From assembly GCA_026415505.1 (NCBI GenBank), contig JAOAGY010000033.1:1-64000 (forward strand): DNA of 64,000 nucleotides. Direction: 5' to 3'. This DNA is from Chlorobiota bacterium. Its GTDB lineage: Bacteria > Bacteroidota > Ignavibacteria > Kapaibacteriales > NICIL-2. The notes below the pieces were generated by a model. The model was not told the DNA's origin, made no database searches, and saw nothing but the letters and a program-made list of their open reading frames with translations. This document shows, one piece after another, positions 1 to 8,260 of the stretch. Numbering within the stretch: position 1 is the stretch's first letter; every line of letters starts with the position of its first letter. A program made the translations under genes and the position numbers.

Positions 1-227
1 CCGCACGCCCGGCAATGATACGTGCCCGGCTCGAAGTGATTGGTGTAGCCGTAATCGCCGGGTGGATCGGTCGCTTTTTCGACGATGACTTTGTATTCCC
101 ACGGCGTCAGGTGCACGGTGTATTCGGGCTTCATGGTCGTAGGTTTCGATGGTTCGTGACATGCAACGCTGCTGCCGACCAGCAGCACCACAGCACACAG
201 CAATTTTGAACAACGACGATTGCTCAT
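1..227 (-). CDS. msrB: Peptide-methionine (R)-S-oxide reductase MsrB, lipoprotein form (partial, C-terminus beyond window)
   Basis: Runs off the left edge, so only about 75 residues are visible. The start ATG at 227 is followed by a basic N-terminus and a hydrophobic segment ending in a lipobox-like S-V-A-C (Cys23), so the enzyme is probably exported and lipid-anchored. From residue 40 it matches the MsrB N-terminal fold: LTPWEYKVIVEKATDPP, then a Y-x-C-R-A-C-G element with Cys72 and Cys75, the first pair of the structural zinc site. MsrB reduces methionine-R-sulfoxide in proteins, here presumably in the periplasm. The catalytic cysteine lies outside the window. It is divergent from the downstream fusion gene with only 3 bases between the two start codons. 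Confidence 0.85.
   Translation of the reverse strand, partial: MSNRRCSKLLCAVVLLVGSSVACHEPSKPTTMKPEYTVHLTPWEYKVIVEKATDPPGDYGYTNHFEPGTYHCRAC
201..209 (+). promoter_or_regulatory. Weak -7-type promoter box before the fusion gene
   Basis: CAATTTTGA, 21 bases before the GTG at 231. It is close to the nAnnTTTGC box seen before other transcription units but ends in A, and it lies inside msrB on the other strand. Confidence 0.25.
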
Positions 228-230
228 CGA

Positions 231-1091
231 GTGACGATGCGCTCCTATTTCTACGCGCTCACCGCACGTGGAGAGTTGCTCCACGACGGTATCGCGATCG
301 AAGACGAACGCTTTCGAGACATGTTTTTCGCCAACCTTCGACCGAACGATACCGGCATCCATCCGGACTATCCCTACTGCTCGCCGTGCGGCGTCGAGAT
401 GAACTTTTTGCGACCGGAGGACACGCCGTATGTGTTCGATCGCTTCGATGGCGAGCGGCTGTTTTTCGCACCGAGCCTGAGCGTGCCATTCGACCCGGAA
501 TCGTTGGTATTCAGCGATGGTGTGTTGTACCATCGTGCACCGCACGGGCAGTGGGGGCGCATCGGTGCGGCGATTGCCGTATCGCTTGCCGATGCGATCG
601 AGCCGTGGGGCGATTGGTACCAGCTCGAATGGCACGGCGAGCGTCACGTCGTACCGCCCCGTGCGATGCCGGATCATCTTCGTTTGATTCGTCCCAAACG
701 CGGCAACTACTGCGCTGGTTGTGGACGCGACAATCCGATGAGCTTGCAACTGTCGGCGCTCTACGACGAGCGACAGCGCACTGCAGAAAGCTGGCTCACC
801 GTTCCGCAATACACGAGCGGTTCGCTCGGCATTATGCATGGCGGATTCATTGCGCTCCTGCTCGACGAAATCATGGGGAAGGTTTTGAGCGGTATGGGGA
901 TCAAAGCACCGACGCGACAGCTTCAGGTCGAATACTTGCGTCCTGTGCCGATCGGCCGGCGCGTTCACGTCAAAGCGTCGTACCGCGGTGGCGAAGATCG
1001 TGCCCATACGGTCGCAGGTTCGATCAGCGATGCCGAAAGCAATCGGCTGCTCGCACGCGGAGAAGCGGTGTTCGTTGTGCCGCGGTCGTAG
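231..1091 (+). CDS. Two-domain protein: UPF0598/DUF4505-like N-terminus fused to PaaI-type hotdog thioesterase
   Basis: 286 residues counted from the GTG at 231; ATG at 237 (third codon) is the alternative start. Residues 4-125 resemble the UPF0598 (human C8orf82, DUF4505) family: a YFY start, then FFANLRPN, YPYCSPCGVEMNFLR, a VPFDP step and LYH. The function of that family is unknown. Residues 158-286 look like a PaaI/YigI-type hotdog thioesterase, opening with C-A-G-C-G-R-D-N-P (Cys161, Cys164) and carrying I-M-H-G-G (203-205) and L-L-D-E (210-213), the usual active-site region. The substrate is probably an acyl-CoA, by family only. I do not know this fusion as a described architecture. No signal peptide, so cytoplasmic. 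Confidence 0.7.
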   Translation: MTMRSYFYALTARGELLHDGIAIEDERFRDMFFANLRPNDTGIHPDYPYCSPCGVEMNFLRPEDTPYVFDRFDGERLFFAPSLSVPFDPESLVFSDGVLYHRAPHGQWGRIGAAIAVSLADAIEPWGDWYQLEWHGERHVVPPRAMPDHLRLIRPKRGNYCAGCGRDNPMSLQLSALYDERQRTAESWLTVPQYTSGSLGIMHGGFIALLLDEIMGKVLSGMGIKAPTRQLQVEYLRPVPIGRRVHVKASYRGGEDRAHTVAGSISDAESNRLLARGEAVFVVPRS

Positions 1092-1164
1092 CGCTACAAT
1101 GTTGCCCGGTCGTCGTGCGTCGTATTCGTCGCCTGGTTCACCGATCGAACGCTGCACACAAGCG

Positions 1165-2409
1165 ATGGATCCGAAGCGTTGGTTGTGGTTCGTTCTGACG
1201 TCGGCGGCGATGCTGTTTGCCATCGATGCAATCGTGCTCGCAGCGTGGCAGCGCTTCGTCCGCCGTCGCCAGTGGAATCGCTGGCTCTATCGTGTGCCGT
1301 GGATACTCGCAGCGGTGTTTCTGGTCGTCTCGCCGTACGTGTCGTTCAAACGCATCAGTCCCAGCCAGCTCGAAGAAGGTATGTTCGTGCTTTTTGCTGC
1401 TTCGACGTTGTGGTATTTGCCGAAAATCCCCATCGCGGTCGTCGTGATCATCGCCAGTCTCGCTCGTGCCGTGCGAAAAGTTTTCGCGCGATCGCGTCAA
1501 TGGTTACGCCAGCGGAGCGCTCCCGTAGTGCCGTCGAACACCGACACTGGACGCCGCGAAGTACTCGGGACGATCGCATGGAGCAGTGCCGTTGTTCCGT
1601 TCGGCATCGTCGGCAAAGGCTTTTTCGACACCGACGATTTGACGATCTACGAAGAGGAAATCACGCTGCGTTCGTTGCCGCGTGCATTCGACGGCATTCG
1701 CATCGTGCAGATCAGCGATATTCACGCCGGTTCGTGGCGCTCGCCGCAGCCGTTCCGTCGCGCACGTGCGCTGATCGAACAGCTCAAGCCGGATGTGCTC
1801 GTTGTCACGGGCGATTTCGTCAACTTCGATCCGAAGGAACTCGAACTGATCCGCAGCGACTTGCAACGGCTCCGCGCCGATATGGGCGTGTTCGCATCGC
1901 TCGGCAATCACGACCACTACAACTCACCGCAGAATCACTCGCTCCTGCGATCGGTGATTTCGAACTGTGGTCTGACACTGCTGGTCAATGCGAACGCTGC
2001 TCTCCGAACGCACGGCGAGACGCTCTATATCGTCGGCACGGACAACACCGGCTTGGGACAAAATTTCGCGGACTTGCCGGCTGCGCTCGTCGGTGTCGAA
2101 CCAGGTGCTCCGACGATACTGCTGGCGCACGACCCGACGTTCTGGGACAAAGAAGTTCGCCGCAAAGCACCGATCGACCTCATGCTCAGCGGTCACACGC
2201 ACGGCGGGCAGGTGGGCATTCACTTTTTGGGCGTCGAATTGAGCGTTGCGCAGGTGGTGTACAAGCAGTGGGCAGGTCTCTATCGCGATGGGGAGCAGTA
2301 CCTCTACGTCAATCGCGGTTTGGGGACAGTCGGACCGCCTGTTCGCATCGGCATCCCGCCGGAAATCACCGTGCTGACGCTGCGATCGCCGAAACCGCAA
2401 TACGGCTAA
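1165..2409 (+). CDS. Membrane metallophosphoesterase (YkuE/YaeI family)
   Basis: 414 residues from ATG 1165. The N-terminus holds about three membrane segments (residues 7-28, 44-62, 72-100), then a short G-R-R-E-V-L-G stretch and a further hydrophobic stretch (134-150) that resembles a twin-arginine leader placed internally. The calcineurin-like phosphoesterase domain follows from residue 178: S-D-I-H (D185, H187), G-D-F (D217), G-N-H-D (247-250), a later A-H-D, and G-H-T-H-G-G. These are the five dinuclear metal motifs. Relatives in this family cleave UDP-diacylglucosamine or other phosphoesters at the membrane; the substrate here is unknown. It meets the M20 gene tail to tail with a 4-base overlap. 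Confidence 0.85.
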   Translation: MDPKRWLWFVLTSAAMLFAIDAIVLAAWQRFVRRRQWNRWLYRVPWILAAVFLVVSPYVSFKRISPSQLEEGMFVLFAASTLWYLPKIPIAVVVIIASLARAVRKVFARSRQWLRQRSAPVVPSNTDTGRREVLGTIAWSSAVVPFGIVGKGFFDTDDLTIYEEEITLRSLPRAFDGIRIVQISDIHAGSWRSPQPFRRARALIEQLKPDVLVVTGDFVNFDPKELELIRSDLQRLRADMGVFASLGNHDHYNSPQNHSLLRSVISNCGLTLLVNANAALRTHGETLYIVGTDNTGLGQNFADLPAALVGVEPGAPTILLAHDPTFWDKEVRRKAPIDLMLSGHTHGGQVGIHFLGVELSVAQVVYKQWAGLYRDGEQYLYVNRGLGTVGPPVRIGIPPEITVLTLRSPKPQYG

Positions 2410-3581
2410 CGCTCGATCCACGCCGCTGCAGTCGAGGCAAGCATCGCCGCGCCGATTGGGAGCGCATTTTCGTCGGGTGAGAACAGCGGCGAATGCAGAG
2501 CAGGCATCGCGTCCACTTCCGGTGGGCGACAGCCGAGCATCCAGAACGCAGCAGGCATTCGTCGAGCGTAGAATGCGAAGTCCTCCGCCCACAGCTTCGG
2601 CTCGAACGTGCGGACATTGGTTGGCGCAAGCAGCTTTTCAGCTACCGAACGCGCATGGGCAGTCGCTGCGTCGTCGTTGACGAGTGGCGGATAGCCTTCG
2701 GCGATCTCGACGGTACACTCGACGCCGTGGAGACTGCAGAGCACCTTGCTCCGTGCAACGATGCGATTCCACGCAGCTCGTCGCCACTCGTCGTCGAAAC
2801 TGCGGAGCGTGCCCTTCATACGGACGCAATCGGGGACGATGTTGGTAGCTGTGCCACCTTCGATCGCAGTCACTGCGAGCAACGCCGGATGGAGCGGATT
2901 GCGCGTCTGCTGGACGATGCTTTCCAAGTGCAAAATCAGTTCGGCAGCCGCGCGAATGGGATTGGCGCCCTTGTGGGGTTGTGCTGCGTGCGTACCCTTC
3001 CCGCGAAGCGTCCAGTACAGCTCGTCGGCACTCGCCATGATCGGACCGCTTGCGATTTCGATCGTACCGGTCGGTGCGTCAGGATAGACGTGCTGACCGA
3101 AAATCGCTTCCGGGCGATAGCGCTCGAAGACACCATCGGCGATGACCAGTGTCGCACCGCCGGGAGCTTTTTCCTCGCCAGGTTGGAAAACGAGCAACAC
3201 ACGCCCGCCGAGCAGCTCTTCGTGTGCTTTGAGGATCGCTGCTGCGCCAAGCAACATCGCGGTGTGGCAATCATGCCCGCAGGCATGCATGACGCCGCTG
3301 CATTCGGACGCGAACGGAAGCCCAGTTCGTTCCGTGATCGGCAATGCGTCGATGTCGGCGCGAAGAGCGACGCAACGCTCGCCCGAGCCGATCGTCGCAA
3401 CGACGCCGGTTCGCGCGACGATCTGCGGTTCGATGCCCAATTGCTGCAACGCCGATGCGATGTAGTCGCGCGTGTTGTGTTCGTCGAACGACAGCTCCGG
3501 GTGGCGATGCAACCAGCGCCGATGTGCGACGATGACGTCGAAATGCTCGCGTGCTGCGTCGAGCCACGATGCGAATTCCAC
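2406..3581 (-). CDS. M20 family metal-dependent amidohydrolase (N-acyl-amino-acid/hippurate hydrolase type)
   Basis: 391 residues from a GTG start. It carries the M20D zinc motifs: L-R-A-D-I-D-A-L-P (D76), H-A-C-G-H-D-C-H (99-106), P-G-E-E (E136, E137) and a later F-G-Q-H (H164), with the dimerisation (lid) domain between about 175 and 295. Enzymes of this group remove acyl groups from amino acids or from diaminopimelate intermediates. It is the last gene of a minus-strand run after impase and dapF; dapF ends one base before it. Neighbourhood with dapF makes an N-acetyl-diaminopimelate or N-acyl-amino-acid substrate attractive, but this is inference. Confidence 0.85.
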   Translation of the reverse strand: MEFASWLDAAREHFDVIVAHRRWLHRHPELSFDEHNTRDYIASALQQLGIEPQIVARTGVVATIGSGERCVALRADIDALPITERTGLPFASECSGVMHACGHDCHTAMLLGAAAILKAHEELLGGRVLLVFQPGEEKAPGGATLVIADGVFERYRPEAIFGQHVYPDAPTGTIEIASGPIMASADELYWTLRGKGTHAAQPHKGANPIRAAAELILHLESIVQQTRNPLHPALLAVTAIEGGTATNIVPDCVRMKGTLRSFDDEWRRAAWNRIVARSKVLCSLHGVECTVEIAEGYPPLVNDDAATAHARSVAEKLLAPTNVRTFEPKLWAEDFAFYARRMPAAFWMLGCRPPEVDAMPALHSPLFSPDENALPIGAAMLASTAAAWIER

Positions 3582-3582
3582 C

Positions 3583-4428
3583 TTACACTGTCTCCGTTAG
3601 TTCCACAGTCGCTCGTCCGATTTCTCGTGCCGGTCCCGCCAGAATCAAGCGAGCGATGGCTCCGCCCTCGGCAACGATCTCGACGTCGAGCCGCTCGCCG
3701 CTCGGTGGAACGATACCGATCGTCGTGCTGTTGGTTTCGCCGCGGAGCCACGCAGCGACCGCCGTTGCCAGTGCACCGGTACCGCAGGCGCCCGTGATCG
3801 CTTCGACGCCGCGCTCGTAGGTCACAAGAACGATCGTCGCGCCTTCCCAGCGGTACATGTTCACATTCGTGCCACGCGGAAATCGCTCGTGGAAGCGAAT
3901 GCGAGGAGCCAGCCACAGAAAGTCGAGCGTTCGACCACACGCAGCAAGCGTATCTGCGAGCCGATCGCTGGCGAAAACGACATGGTCGGAGCCGACGTCG
4001 AGGTAATCGCCGCAGAGCGTGCAACCGCCGACGTCGAGCGTGATGTTCCGTTCGATGGTGCGCGGCGGTGGAAACTCGATAGCGATCGTGTCGCCGACGA
4101 TGCGAGCGGTGTACTGCGTATCGGCGAGCGCGATCGTCAGAGCATCGGACGGGGCGATACTGCCGCGGTCGAGCGCATACCGCACGGCGCATCGCGCCCC
4201 GTTGCCGCACATCATGCCGCTCGAACCATCCGGATTGAAAAAGGACACACGGAGCCGGTCGCCACCTGTAGCGACGAGCAGCACACCTTCTGTCCGCCGA
4301 CCGATCGCACTCCGAGCATCGCAGAGACGTTCGATGTTCTGCGCGACCAGCCGCGGTTCGAGCTCGTCGGCATCGAGTACGGTGAACAGATTTCCCGCTC
4401 CCGACATGTAGCTGACGTCACGCTTCAT
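3583..4428 (-). CDS. dapF: Diaminopimelate epimerase
   Basis: 281 residues from ATG 4428. DapF interconverts LL- and meso-diaminopimelate, for lysine and peptidoglycan. The two catalytic cysteines are visible in the expected settings, Cys74 in M-M-C-G-N-G-A-R-C and Cys215 in G-A-C-G-T-G-A, along with G-A-G-N-L-F (10-15) in place of the usual G-N-D-F. It overlaps the preceding impase gene by 11 bases and the M20 hydrolase follows after 1 base, so the three are surely co-transcribed. Confidence 0.95.
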   Translation of the reverse strand: MKRDVSYMSGAGNLFTVLDADELEPRLVAQNIERLCDARSAIGRRTEGVLLVATGGDRLRVSFFNPDGSSGMMCGNGARCAVRYALDRGSIAPSDALTIALADTQYTARIVGDTIAIEFPPPRTIERNITLDVGGCTLCGDYLDVGSDHVVFASDRLADTLAACGRTLDFLWLAPRIRFHERFPRGTNVNMYRWEGATIVLVTYERGVEAITGACGTGALATAVAAWLRGETNSTTIGIVPPSGERLDVEIVAEGGAIARLILAGPAREIGRATVELTETV

Positions 4429-5227
4429 CGGGCTGGCTCTGCAAGAAAGCGATGAACTCGTCGTGGATGATGCCGTTGGTCGCAACGATCGTGCGCGCCG
4501 AAAGCGAGTGCGGCGAACCGTCGTAGCTGGTGACGCGTCCGCCTGCCTCGGTGACCAGAAGCACGCCTGCGGCGATGTCCCACGGATGAAGACCGACTTC
4601 CCAGAAGCCATCGAAACGCCCGGCAGCGACGTATGCCAAATCGAGCGCCGACGAACCGAGCCGGCGAATCGGAATGCCGCGACGCACCAACGCGGGGAAG
4701 TGCCAATCGCGGTATTCGGGAAACGAGGCGATGTTGTACGGGAAACCGGTCACCAAAAATGCATCGGCAAGGTGTCGGCATTCGGAAACACCGATCGGCT
4801 GACCGTTGAGATACGCACCGTCGCCGCGCCGCGCAGTGAACAGCTCGCCGAGCATCGGGTGATAGACGACGCCGACGACGACAGTGCCATCGAACTCGAC
4901 GGCGATGCTGACCGAGAAAATGGGCACACCGTGTGCGAAGTTGACCGTGCCGTCGAGTGGGTCCACGATCCACCGATAGGGCGAACGAGCCTCGTGCAGC
5001 CCGCTTTCTTCGGCGACGATGGCATGCTCGGGAAACGACGCTCGAATCGTCTCGACGATGAGACGCTCCGAAGCGATGTCCGAGTCGGTGACGATGTTGT
5101 GAATGCCTTCCTTGAAGCGGAGTTGTTTGCTGCGATCGAAGTTGGTGCGGAGCAACTCGCCGGCGCGTTCTGCTGCAGCGACAGCGACACGCTCCAGGTC
5201 GGTCAGCGGAAGAGTGGGAACGGTCAT
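4418..5227 (-). CDS. Inositol monophosphatase family protein (SuhB/CysQ type)
   Basis: 269 residues from ATG 5227, chosen over an in-frame upstream ATG because it lies at a normal distance (26 bases) from the promoter-like box at 5254-5262. The lithium-sensitive phosphatase motifs are complete: E-E-S-G (E73, E74), D-P-L-D-G-T-V-N-F (D89, D92) and a later H-P-W-D-I-A-A-G. Members hydrolyse inositol-1-phosphate, fructose-1,6-bisphosphate, histidinol-phosphate or PAP, and motif content alone does not choose among these. First gene of the operon with dapF and the M20 hydrolase. Confidence 0.9.
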   Translation of the reverse strand: MTVPTLPLTDLERVAVAAAERAGELLRTNFDRSKQLRFKEGIHNIVTDSDIASERLIVETIRASFPEHAIVAEESGLHEARSPYRWIVDPLDGTVNFAHGVPIFSVSIAVEFDGTVVVGVVYHPMLGELFTARRGDGAYLNGQPIGVSECRHLADAFLVTGFPYNIASFPEYRDWHFPALVRRGIPIRRLGSSALDLAYVAAGRFDGFWEVGLHPWDIAAGVLLVTEAGGRVTSYDGSPHSLSARTIVATNGIIHDEFIAFLQSQPDEA

Positions 5228-5253
5228 GCATGGCGCGGATGAGTGAACAGCGC

Positions 5254-5262
5254 GCAAAATTA
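5254..5262 (-). promoter_or_regulatory. Promoter -7 box TAATTTTGC for the impase-dapF-M20 operon
   Basis: Matches the Bacteroidota-type TAnnTTTG element and sits 26 bases before the impase ATG. No convincing -33 TTG element is visible. Confidence 0.5.
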
Positions 5263-5272
5263 CCGCGTGCAG

Positions 5273-5872
5273 TCAGCCGAGGAACTTGTTCTGTTCTTTG
5301 CGCAGTTCGGCGACCAGGTATCGCAAGTGCGGATTGTCGCGTTCTTCGGCGAGCGGAACGTAGCGTTCCATCGTTTCGTTGATATAGCGAATCGGATTGC
5401 GCTTGAGATCGAACTGCAGACAGCGAAAGTTGTCCAATCGTGCTGCCAAGCGAATGATCAAGCAATCGTCGCTGGCATGCTTGAGTCGTTCGACGTGTTC
5501 GAGATCGACGGCGTCGTGATCGAGCTCTTGTCGCTCCAAATCTTTCGTCAGTGTTTCGACGATGTAGGCGCAGTACTCGCCGAAATTGTACGCGATGATG
5601 TCGCGCGTGATCTCGTCGGAGTCTTCGAGAACGTCGTGGAGCAGCGCGGCGCAGAGCACGTCGGTATCGGTGATGCCGAGTTCCTCGATCAGGATTTTGC
5701 ACACACGCGAGCAGTGGAAAAAGTACGGCGAACCGTCGCGACGCATTTGCCCTTCGTGGACGCTCTCAGCCATTTCGTAGGCGCTGATCACCTTGTTCAG
5801 TTCGACGGGGTCAATGCGGTCCCGTAGGAGCTGTTCCAGTTCCGAGATCGTCAGGTGGGTCAAATGGTACAT
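5273..5872 (-). CDS. HD-domain hydrolase resembling the (p)ppGpp hydrolase half of RelA/SpoT
   Basis: 199 residues. The HD motifs follow the RelA/SpoT hydrolase order: H39 in S-V-H-E-G-Q, H53 in Y-F-F-H, H79-D80 in A-A-L-L-H-D-V-L-E-D, and a later A-R-L-D-N-F-R (D147) in the position of the RSH A-D-R-x-H-N motif. No synthetase, TGS or ACT domain is present, so it is either a stand-alone small alarmone hydrolase (Mesh1-like) or an HD phosphohydrolase with another nucleotide substrate. It follows the PhnD-like gene by 21 bases on the same strand. Confidence 0.7.
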   Translation of the reverse strand: MYHLTHLTISELEQLLRDRIDPVELNKVISAYEMAESVHEGQMRRDGSPYFFHCSRVCKILIEELGITDTDVLCAALLHDVLEDSDEITRDIIAYNFGEYCAYIVETLTKDLERQELDHDAVDLEHVERLKHASDDCLIIRLAARLDNFRCLQFDLKRNPIRYINETMERYVPLAEERDNPHLRYLVAELRKEQNKFLG

Positions 5873-5893
5873 CCCACGCTCCGATTGTTTGAA

Positions 5894-6829
5894 CTATCGC
5901 TTGCGGAGGAGAGCCCTGAGGTCCCCGCCGAAATTACGAATCAACTGGCGCAGCGTGTCGTAATCGCGGTCGGTCGCTGGAGCCAATCCTTCGATGCTGT
6001 AGGCATCGTAGAGGATGCGCTTGCCGGTCGGCGTGCGTTGGAAGTCGAGCAGCGCCCGCACGATCGTATCCCGCAGCGCACGTGGAAAGCCGCGGCGAAA
6101 CACGATCGGGTCGTTCGGTATTTCGTCGGTGAGTGCAACGATGCGCACTTTCTCGAACACGTCGGGGAACTGGGCGGCGACGCGAGCGCGGGCGTCGAGA
6201 ATTTCGCCTGTCTGTCGATCGGGCGGGGAATAGTACGTTGCGCCGGCGTCCACCTGTCGCTGATAGACCATCGTCACGACGTTGTCGTGGCGTCCGGCAA
6301 AGAGCGTTTCGCCAAGACGAATGCCGTTACGGTCGAGCAGCGCTTTCGGCAGAATGTAGCCCGATGTCGAGGCAGCGTCCACAAAAGCAAAACGCTTGCC
6401 TTGCAGGTCGGCGAGCTGGCGGATGCCGCTTTCGACGTGCGCGATGATCTGTCCACGATAGTGTGTCTCTCCACCGCGCCGGACGACCATCATCGCTGCT
6501 TCGGCGCCGTATTTCTCGTGTGCCAGAACGTAGCTGAACGTGTTGGTGATCGCCATGTCCACACCGCCGCTGCCGAACGATTCGACGACGACGATGTACG
6601 ACGACGGCACCGCAGCGGTAAAATGCAAACCGGTGGCGCGATGCAAGTATGCCACGAGCGAATCGGCGCTCGTTGTCACTTTCTGATTTTCGACCGACGG
6701 TGTGAGCATGATCTGAATCGGTCGAGCAGCGCTGCCGAGCTCCTCGTCGCCGCCGCGGACGAGTGGACGAATCGTCAGCCAGGTGATGGCGATCAGTGTC
6801 AGCGTTCCGTAGATGAGAGCGTACCGCAT
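5894..6829 (-). CDS. PhnD-like periplasmic phosphate/phosphonate-type substrate-binding protein
   Basis: 311 residues with an uncleaved-looking hydrophobic N-terminus (about 5-22), so it is probably membrane-anchored and periplasmic. The body follows the PhnD/SsuA-type binding fold: an opening I-M-L-T-P-S, then G-G-V-D-M-A-I-T-N in the middle, a D-L-Q-G-K-R-F-A-F-V-D step, and a T-S-G-Y-I-L-P segment. No ABC ATPase or permease gene is next to it, so the partner is elsewhere or it senses rather than transports. Its divergent neighbour is sucC. Confidence 0.7.
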   Translation of the reverse strand: MRYALIYGTLTLIAITWLTIRPLVRGGDEELGSAARPIQIMLTPSVENQKVTTSADSLVAYLHRATGLHFTAAVPSSYIVVVESFGSGGVDMAITNTFSYVLAHEKYGAEAAMMVVRRGGETHYRGQIIAHVESGIRQLADLQGKRFAFVDAASTSGYILPKALLDRNGIRLGETLFAGRHDNVVTMVYQRQVDAGATYYSPPDRQTGEILDARARVAAQFPDVFEKVRIVALTDEIPNDPIVFRRGFPRALRDTIVRALLDFQRTPTGKRILYDAYSIEGLAPATDRDYDTLRQLIRNFGGDLRALLRKR

Positions 6830-6885
6830 ACGAATCGGGGTTGCTGGTTATGGACCAATGGATGCGACTGGGCACCGCTGTGCCG

Positions 6886-6894
6886 TAGTTTTGC
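6886..6894 (+). promoter_or_regulatory. Promoter -7 box TAGTTTTGC for sucC-lpdA
   Basis: Same box as before other operons, here 82 bases before the sucC ATG, so the leader would be longer than usual. Confidence 0.4.
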
Positions 6895-6916
6895 AGCCGT
6901 TCGTGCTCGGCTGGTT

Positions 6917-6925
6917 GCAAAGTTC
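6917..6925 (-). promoter_or_regulatory. Possible promoter -7 box GAACTTTGC for the PhnD-like gene
   Basis: Fits nAnnTTTGC but starts with G; 87 bases before the ATG at 6829. It lies 23 bases from the divergent sucC box, so the two transcription units would share one control region. Confidence 0.3.
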
Positions 6926-6976
6926 GGCATCAGCGGTGCGAACACAACGAACAGTTCCACTCATCGCACGCGACCG

Positions 6977-8236
6977 ATGAACATTCACGAGTATCAAGCC
7001 AAGCAACTGCTACGCCAATTCGATGTGCCCTTGCTCGACGGCAAGCCGGTGTTCAGCGCCGAGGATGCGGGCATCGTCGCCTATCATCACTTCGAATCGC
7101 GTGGTGTGAGCACGATCGTCGTCAAAGCGCAAATCCACGCCGGCGGACGCGGCAAAGGTGTCATTTACGATCCCGTCACCAACCAGCCGCGCATGCTCTT
7201 CGGCAAGGAGTTGCGCGGTGTCGTCATCATCCGTCCGGACGAGTACGGCAACATCGCTCACAAAGCGTACCTGGCTGCACGCGAAATGCTCGGCGGAAAA
7301 CTCGTCACGCATCAGACCGGACCGGAAGGAAAAATCGTTCGCCGCCTGCTCATCGAAGAAGGAGCCGCGATCAAAAAGGAGTTCTACTGTTCGATTCTGC
7401 TCGACCGGAGCCGTTCGCAGAACGTCATCATGGCGAGCACAGAAGGTGGCGTCGAAATCGAGCGAGTCGCCGAAGAGACGCCGGAGAAAATCGTTCAGGT
7501 TCACATCGATCCCACCATGGGGTGTCAACCCTTCGTGCGGCGTCGTTTGGCGTTCGGTTTGGGCTTGGAGGGCGCAGCGTTCCGCAATTTCCTCGACTTC
7601 ATCGAAAAGCTCTACCGCGCTTACGAGGAGCTCGATTGCTCGTTGCTCGAAATCAACCCGCTCATCTTGACTGCCGACGATCGTTTCGTTGCGCTCGATG
7701 CGAAAGTCAACTTCGACGACAATGCGCTCTATCGCCATCCGGAGTATCTCGATCTTGTGGACACCGACGAAGAAGAGCCGCTCGAACGCGAAGCCGCCAA
7801 GTACAACCTCAGCTACATCAAGCTCGATGGCAACGTCGGCTGCATGGTCAACGGTGCCGGCTTGGCGATGGCGACGATGGATTTGATTCAGCTCGCTGGC
7901 GGCAAGCCGGCGAACTTCCTCGATGTCGGCGGTGGTGCGAACGTCGAGCGCATCGCCAACGGATTCCGCATCATGATGAGCGATCCGAACGTGCGAGCGG
8001 TGCTCATCAACATTTTCGGTGGCATCGTTCGCTGCGATCGTGTCGCCAACGGTATCGTTCAAGCGCTCCAGCAGGTCGAGGTCACCGTGCCGGTCATCGT
8101 GCGGCTCGAAGGCACCAATGCAAAGGAGGCGCTGGAAATTCTGCGGTCGAGCGGGCTGAATTTCTTGCTCGCCGAATCGTTCGAAGATGCAGCGCACATG
8201 GTCACGCGTGCGCTCCAGACTGCCGATGCTGCTTGA
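6977..8236 (+). CDS. sucC: Succinate-CoA ligase (ADP-forming) beta subunit
   Basis: 419 residues from ATG 6977, starting M-N-I-H-E-Y-Q-A-K. SucC forms the ATP-grasp half of succinyl-CoA synthetase in the citric acid cycle. Visible are the A-G-G-R-G-K-G nucleotide loop, the L-L-E-I-N-P-L metal motif, D-G-N-V-G-C-M-V-N-G-A-G-L and the G-G-I-V-R-C-D phosphate-binding region. It is about 30 residues longer than typical SucC (about 388). The extra length falls near residues 130-175, a short insert around L-V-T-H-Q-T-G and K-K-E-F-Y. No sucD is adjacent; lpdA follows after 24 bases. Confidence 0.95.
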   Translation: MNIHEYQAKQLLRQFDVPLLDGKPVFSAEDAGIVAYHHFESRGVSTIVVKAQIHAGGRGKGVIYDPVTNQPRMLFGKELRGVVIIRPDEYGNIAHKAYLAAREMLGGKLVTHQTGPEGKIVRRLLIEEGAAIKKEFYCSILLDRSRSQNVIMASTEGGVEIERVAEETPEKIVQVHIDPTMGCQPFVRRRLAFGLGLEGAAFRNFLDFIEKLYRAYEELDCSLLEINPLILTADDRFVALDAKVNFDDNALYRHPEYLDLVDTDEEEPLEREAAKYNLSYIKLDGNVGCMVNGAGLAMATMDLIQLAGGKPANFLDVGGGANVERIANGFRIMMSDPNVRAVLINIFGGIVRCDRVANGIVQALQQVEVTVPVIVRLEGTNAKEALEILRSSGLNFLLAESFEDAAHMVTRALQTADAA

Positions 8237-8260
8237 TCGAATTGTCCCATCACCTGTAGC

